Assembly: GCA_020053565.1 (NCBI GenBank)
Contig: JAGVMY010000123.1
Location: 1-10,154 of the forward strand
DNA length: 10,154 nt
Origin: Thermodesulfovibrionales bacterium
Lineage (GTDB): Bacteria > Nitrospirota > Thermodesulfovibrionia > Thermodesulfovibrionales > SM23-35
Reading direction: 5' to 3'
In this document: piece after piece, positions 6,899 to 10,154 of the stretch
How the letters are laid out: each line of letters begins with the position of its first letter
Position numbering within the stretch: position 1 is the first letter of the stretch
Made by a program: the position numbers and the translations under genes
Notes under the pieces: generated by a model
Database searches by the model: none
What the model was told of the DNA's origin: nothing
Seen by the model: only the letters and a program-made list of their open reading frames with translations

Positions 6899-8080
6899 AT
6901 GCTGAGAACCTTTAAAGTAGAAAAATTCCATGCGAGTATCATTCCGGAATCTACGTTGTTTAAGGTATTAAAATACCTCGATAAAGAAGTCATCGAAACA
7001 CCCTTCCTTCTCATAGACAGCGAAATGATCAAAGAAAAGGTATCAATGATTGGCCGGCACATCAGAAACTCAAAAATATTTTATGCAGTCAAGGCAAATC
7101 CAGACATTGAGATACTTAATTTTCTCAATGAACTCAACCTGGGCTTTGAAATATCATCTGAAGGAGAACTGGAAATACTTTCGTCGTTAGGAGTAAAGCC
7201 GGAACGGATCATATCAAGTAATCCTATAAAATCTCTGAAATTTTTAAAGATGGCTGCGAAGTATGGTCTACAATTTTTTTCCTATGATTCTGCTGATGAG
7301 GTAGACAAGCTCACAAAAATAGTACCGCACTGCAATGTCTACGTGAGACTTTCGGTCCCGAATGAAGGCAGCGAATGGCCACTGAGCAATAAATTTGGGG
7401 TTGAACTTGATGAAGCTGCAACACTTCTGGCTTATGCGAAAGACAAGGGACTTAATCCAGTAGGCATTACCTTTCATGTCGGATCTCAGTGCACAAATGT
7501 ATATAACTGGAATATTGCACTTGATAAGGCAAAGGCTCTGTGGGAGTTAGCTGAAAGGAATAAAATAAAGTTAACCCTTTTAAATATCGGCGGTGGTTAT
7601 CCTATAAAATATACTAAGAACGTGGTGAGTATTGAGACGATAGAAAAAAATGTAAATAATCTCATTTATGATAACTTTCCCGAGAATACAGAAATACACA
7701 TTGAACCTGGCAGGGCTGTTGTAGGAGAAGCAGGCATCTTAGTAGCCACAGTAATCGGTAAGGCACAGAGGTCTGATGAAGAGTGGCTTTATATTGATGT
7801 AGGTGTCTTTAATGGATTGATGGAAAGCGTTGGAGGAATAAAATACAGCTATATTGTTGAGAGTTATAAGCACACAAAATATAAAAAAAGATATACAATC
7901 GCTGGCCCAAGTTGTGACAGCTTCGATGTAATAGACAAAAATGTTACGCTCCCTGAACCTGATATAGGTAATCTGATTCTCATATTATCCAGCGGTGCGT
8001 ACACAGTATCCTATGCATCGGAATTTAACGGTTTTTCAATACCAAAAACAATTCTTATACAGAGAAAGGGAAAACGATGA
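6899..8080 (+). CDS. Fold-type III PLP decarboxylase, probably ornithine (or lysine/ornithine) decarboxylase
   Basis: This enzyme probably removes the alpha-carboxyl of ornithine to give putrescine, the start of polyamine synthesis; lysine to cadaverine is an alternative. It is 393 residues, typical of the alanine-racemase-barrel decarboxylases. Motifs in order are TPFLLID (34-40), FYAVKANP with the PLP Lys65, FEISSEGEL (83-91), KFGVEL, HVGSQ (193-197), NIGGGYP (229-235), EPGR (269-272), AGPSCDSFD (335-343) with Cys339, and SGAYT (365-369). The GPSCDSFD block places it with ornithine/lysine decarboxylases; diaminopimelate decarboxylase was considered, but the two following aminopropyltransferase genes favour a polyamine role. 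Carboxynorspermidine decarboxylase lacks this arrangement. The stop overlaps the next start in ATGA. Exact substrate preference cannot be read from sequence with certainty, so no gene symbol is given. Confidence 0.88.
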   Translation: MLRTFKVEKFHASIIPESTLFKVLKYLDKEVIETPFLLIDSEMIKEKVSMIGRHIRNSKIFYAVKANPDIEILNFLNELNLGFEISSEGELEILSSLGVKPERIISSNPIKSLKFLKMAAKYGLQFFSYDSADEVDKLTKIVPHCNVYVRLSVPNEGSEWPLSNKFGVELDEAATLLAYAKDKGLNPVGITFHVGSQCTNVYNWNIALDKAKALWELAERNKIKLTLLNIGGGYPIKYTKNVVSIETIEKNVNNLIYDNFPENTEIHIEPGRAVVGEAGILVATVIGKAQRSDEEWLYIDVGVFNGLMESVGGIKYSYIVESYKHTKYKKRYTIAGPSCDSFDVIDKNVTLPEPDIGNLILILSSGAYTVSYASEFNGFSIPKTILIQRKGKR

Positions 8081-8916
8081 TCAAATTTTTTGAAAAAGCG
8101 CCATATGCACCAGTCGAATATTCTTATGATGTCGAGGAGATCCTTTATAAGGGGAAGAGTAAGTTTCAAGAAATCATAGTGATAAAGAATCCACACTTTG
8201 GGAAAATGCTCATCCTTGATGATGTCGTCCAGTTAACCGAGAGGGATGAGTTTTTTTACCATGAAATGCTTACCCATGTCATAATGCATGCTCATCCTCA
8301 TCCTAAAAAAGTTATTGTTATTGGTGGTGGAGACGGAGGAACAGTGAGAGAAGTCTTAAAGCATAAGAATGTTGAGAAGGTATATTTTGTAGAAATAGAT
8401 GAAGAGGTAATCAATATATCAAAAAAGTTTTTCCCGACTGCATCATGCGGTATTGATGATCCGCGCGTAGAGATAAAGATCATGGATGGGGCTGAGTTTA
8501 TACTGAAGAGGAAATCTGCAGATATAGATGCTGTCATAGTGGACTCTACAGACATTATCGGTTTTGCAAGAAGTCTTTACACAACGGAGTTTTTTACTAC
8601 CTTAAGAGATTGCCTGACAGAGGAAGGTATGTTTGTGACACACTCAGAGTCGGTTCACTTTCATATGGATATGGTTATTGAAATTCAGGAAACACTGAAG
8701 AAGGTCTTCCCGGTAGTTGACCTCTATACTGCTCCAATTGCAACCTACCCAGGGAACTGGTGGTCATTTTCATGTGCATCAAAAAAATACGGTTGTAGAG
8801 AACCCAGAAGAATTTCCGAGATTGAGACCAAATTTTATGATAGCGAGATACATTTACAGAGTTTTGTACCTAAAAGATTATATGAAAAACTTTTAAACAA
8901 ATCTCTTAAATGGTAA
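8077..8916 (+). CDS. speE: Spermidine synthase (putrescine aminopropyltransferase)
   Basis: SpeE transfers the aminopropyl group of decarboxylated SAM to putrescine, making spermidine and methylthioadenosine. The protein is 279 residues, close to the usual 280-290. Visible marks are LDDVVQLTERDEFFYHEML (49-64), the nucleotide-binding GGGDGGTVREVLKH (83-96), VEIDEEV with Glu106, IVDSTD with the expected catalytic Asp156, and ATYPGNWWSF (222-231). The usual DPxGPA after the catalytic motif is altered to DIIGFARSLY (159-168), which might affect the amine pocket. The ATG overlaps the decarboxylase TGA by four bases and has AAGGG at 8066-8070 with a 6-nt spacer, so these two genes form an operon. 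The partner enzyme, SAM decarboxylase (speD), is not in the window. Confidence 0.94.
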   Translation: MIKFFEKAPYAPVEYSYDVEEILYKGKSKFQEIIVIKNPHFGKMLILDDVVQLTERDEFFYHEMLTHVIMHAHPHPKKVIVIGGGDGGTVREVLKHKNVEKVYFVEIDEEVINISKKFFPTASCGIDDPRVEIKIMDGAEFILKRKSADIDAVIVDSTDIIGFARSLYTTEFFTTLRDCLTEEGMFVTHSESVHFHMDMVIEIQETLKKVFPVVDLYTAPIATYPGNWWSFSCASKKYGCREPRRISEIETKFYDSEIHLQSFVPKRLYEKLLNKSLKW

Positions 8917-8959
8917 GTGATTATCATTACGGCTTATTCGAGGAGTTTAAAGCTCAATT

Positions 8960-9835
8960 ATGAAAACCGGGAGTAATTGGTTCATTGACAAAGACAGTAA
9001 CTATAGATGGATATATCATAAAATCAAAAGGCATCTGTTATCAACGAGAACAAAATATCAGAAAATAGAGCTTATTGACACGTATAACTTCGGCCGTGTT
9101 GTCATCCTGGATAACAAAATTCAATCTTCCGAATTTGATGAATTCATTTATCATGAAGCACTTGTACATCCCACTATGATTGCGCACCCTGAGCCCAAGA
9201 ACATTTTGATACTTGGCGGAGGTGAAGGTGCAACATTACGAGAAGTCCTCAAACATCCAACCGTTAAAAAGGTTGTGATGGTAGATATTGATGAAGAATT
9301 TGTAACTACATGCAGAAATTACCTTGAGAATTGGCACAGGGATTCCTTCAATGATGAAAAAGTCACCTTAATTTTCGCTAACGCAATTGAATATATCAAA
9401 AAGTCAAAATTGAAGTTTGATGTCATCATTGCTGATATCAGTGACCCTGTTGAAAAAGGTCCTGCTCAGTTCCTCTTTACAAAAGAATTTTATTCAGACA
9501 TAAAAAGAACACTGAAACCCGATGGAATCTTTGTCACTCACGCAACAGATGTTCAACATATTCCTCATAAAAGCCTTTCATCCGATATATTGAAAATGCT
9601 TGGTGAGATTTTCCCTATAGCTGAATTCTATTATGAATATATCCCGAGCTTTAGTTCTTTATGGGCATTCACAACTGGTTCATTAAAGTACAGTATAAAA
9701 AAGATACCTTCTCTAACGATCAAAAGCAGATTAAAAGAGAGAAGGCTCAAGAACCTGTTCTATTATGATCATGAAACACACACAAGATTATTCTGTATAC
9801 CCAAATACCTGAGAAAGCTCTTTCTCACCAGTTAA
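8960..9835 (+). CDS. Second aminopropyltransferase, thermospermine synthase (ACL5)-like
   Basis: A 291-residue paralogue of spermidine synthase but of a different subclass. The SAM-binding loop reads GGGEGATLREVLKH (86-99) rather than GGGDGG, followed by VVMVDIDEE. The catalytic segment is IADISDPVEKGPAQFLFTKEFY (Asp159 expected catalytic), and the amine pocket shows YIPSFSSLW (227-235) in place of the SpeE TYPGG type. These features match what I recall of plant ACL5 thermospermine synthases (DLADPVEGGP, HxPSxADTW) and the Thermus triamine/agmatine aminopropyltransferase (GGGEGATLREVLKHP). The likely acceptor is spermidine, giving thermospermine or spermine; agmatine is another possibility. 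It starts 43 bp after speE. AGGAG at 8941-8945 is 14 nt from the ATG, a long spacing, but an in-frame TAA at 8948-8950 excludes a longer start. The C-terminus retains the THxRLFCIPKYLRK-type ending of bacterial homologues. Confidence 0.88.
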   Translation: MKTGSNWFIDKDSNYRWIYHKIKRHLLSTRTKYQKIELIDTYNFGRVVILDNKIQSSEFDEFIYHEALVHPTMIAHPEPKNILILGGGEGATLREVLKHPTVKKVVMVDIDEEFVTTCRNYLENWHRDSFNDEKVTLIFANAIEYIKKSKLKFDVIIADISDPVEKGPAQFLFTKEFYSDIKRTLKPDGIFVTHATDVQHIPHKSLSSDILKMLGEIFPIAEFYYEYIPSFSSLWAFTTGSLKYSIKKIPSLTIKSRLKERRLKNLFYYDHETHTRLFCIPKYLRKLFLTS

Positions 9836-9844
9836 ATTTTTTTT
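9811..9844 (+). terminator. Possible weak terminator at the end of the polyamine cluster
   Basis: The inverted repeat gagaaag (9811-9817) and ctttctc (9820-9826) overlaps the last codons of the second aminopropyltransferase gene. A run of eight T follows at 9837-9844. The stem has only 6-7 pairs with few G-C pairs, and ten bases separate it from the T run, so it is not a textbook intrinsic terminator. It is the best candidate before galU. Confidence 0.3.
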
Positions 9845-10020
9845 GCTTAAAACAGAGATGGTCACTTCTAACCAGCAAATGGGCTCAGGAGAGCATAATT
9901 ATTATTAAAGAAAAGATATTTTTATTATTTTTTAAAGATAGTTTTGCTGAACCATTCATGTGATATTTTTATATGGTATAATAATAAGATTGTATATCAT
10001 TTGATAGTCTACAGGTCATA
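9836..10020 (+). other. 185-bp AT-rich intergenic region upstream of galU
   Basis: The region opens with a T-run, then a short hairpin candidate (gctc at 9883-9886 and gagc at 9891-9894, 4-nt loop). It ends with the galU promoter. Two exact copies of gatatttttat lie at 9915-9925 and 9962-9972. No open frame of interest or RNA gene is recognisable. Confidence 0.5.
9974..9982 (+). promoter_or_regulatory. Extended -10 promoter of galU
   Basis: The sequence tggtataat is a perfect TGN-TATAAT extended -10 element (TATAAT at 9977-9982). The -35 region is weak: ttcatg at 9955-9960 with a 16-bp spacer, which is acceptable for an extended -10 promoter. Transcription would begin near 9989, giving a leader of about 30 nt before the ATG at 10021. 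This supports galU as a separate transcription unit. Confidence 0.65.
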
Positions 10021-10154
10021 ATGGAAAAGAAAATAAAAAAGGCTATATTTCCTGCTGCAGGACTCGGGACAAGGTTTCTCCCTGCAACAAAGGCATCACC
10101 AAAAGAGATGTTGCCTATCGTTGACAAACCGATGATCCAGTATGCTATTGAAGA
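10021..10154 (+). CDS. galU: UTP-glucose-1-phosphate uridylyltransferase, N-terminal 44 residues (3' end outside window)
   Basis: GalU makes UDP-glucose from UTP and glucose 1-phosphate for cell-envelope glycans. Only the N-terminus is present. It is diagnostic: KAIFPAAGLGTRFLP holds the nucleotide-binding GxGTR loop, followed by ATKASPKEMLPIVDKP and MIQYAIEE. The ATG at 10021 is preceded by a weak cagg at 10012-10015. Upstream lies its own extended -10 promoter, so it is probably not part of the polyamine operon. The close relative RfbA/RmlA (dTDP-glucose) has a different opening (KGIILAGGSGTRLYP), so GalU is favoured. Confidence 0.95.
   Translation, partial: MEKKIKKAIFPAAGLGTRFLPATKASPKEMLPIVDKPMIQYAIE

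Noticed and set aside
6899..8080. Diaminopimelate decarboxylase (lysA)
   Set aside because: The GPSCDSFD block and the two following aminopropyltransferase genes fit an ornithine/lysine-type polyamine decarboxylase better.

Overview
This window is a compact, AT-rich bacterial chromosomal segment. All ten genes lie on the + strand, usually with overlapping or abutting ends. They are housekeeping and polyamine genes with normal bacterial start sites. No phage, transposase, CRISPR, tRNA or rRNA is visible. The protein flavour (guaB-guaA followed by ispA-dxs-tlyA, a helical-repeat protein after tlyA, and an ACL5-like aminopropyltransferase) fits an anaerobic Gram-negative lineage such as Nitrospirota (Thermodesulfovibrio-like) or the former Deltaproteobacteria. 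That placement is an inference from remembered family resemblance and is not proven here.

Layout. Positions 1-2418 hold the 3' part of guaB and a complete guaA, the two enzymes that turn IMP into GMP; the genes abut exactly. A 95-bp AT-rich spacer (2419-2513) carries a repeat-like sequence. Positions 2514-6811 hold a tightly coupled cluster: a short-chain polyprenyl diphosphate synthase (ispA type), dxs (first enzyme of the MEP isoprenoid pathway), tlyA (rRNA 2'-O-methyltransferase, TTG start) and an uncharacterised helical-repeat protein. Adjacent genes in this run overlap by 1, 4 and 14 bp. After an 87-bp AT-rich gap comes a polyamine cluster (6899-9835): an ornithine/lysine-type decarboxylase, a classical spermidine synthase, and a second aminopropyltransferase of the thermospermine synthase (ACL5) type. 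A 185-bp intergenic region with an extended -10 promoter then leads into the 5' end of galU, which is cut by the window edge.

How the genes work together. The decarboxylase would supply putrescine (or cadaverine), the first aminopropyltransferase would make spermidine, and the second may extend it to thermospermine or another longer polyamine. No decarboxylated-SAM source (speD) is in the window. Dxs and the prenyl synthase give the beginning and a late step of isoprenoid supply.

The most unusual structure is in ispA. A surface loop is expanded by roughly 20-30 residues, encoded by low-complexity DNA. That DNA shares a 15-nt exact core (21 nt with one mismatch) with the spacer just upstream of the same gene. 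This looks like an intergenic repeat that has inserted in frame into a conserved enzyme, comparable in principle to Rickettsia palindromic elements. No complete undescribed multi-gene system is evident; the other points of interest are the paired aminopropyltransferases and the uncharacterised protein after tlyA.
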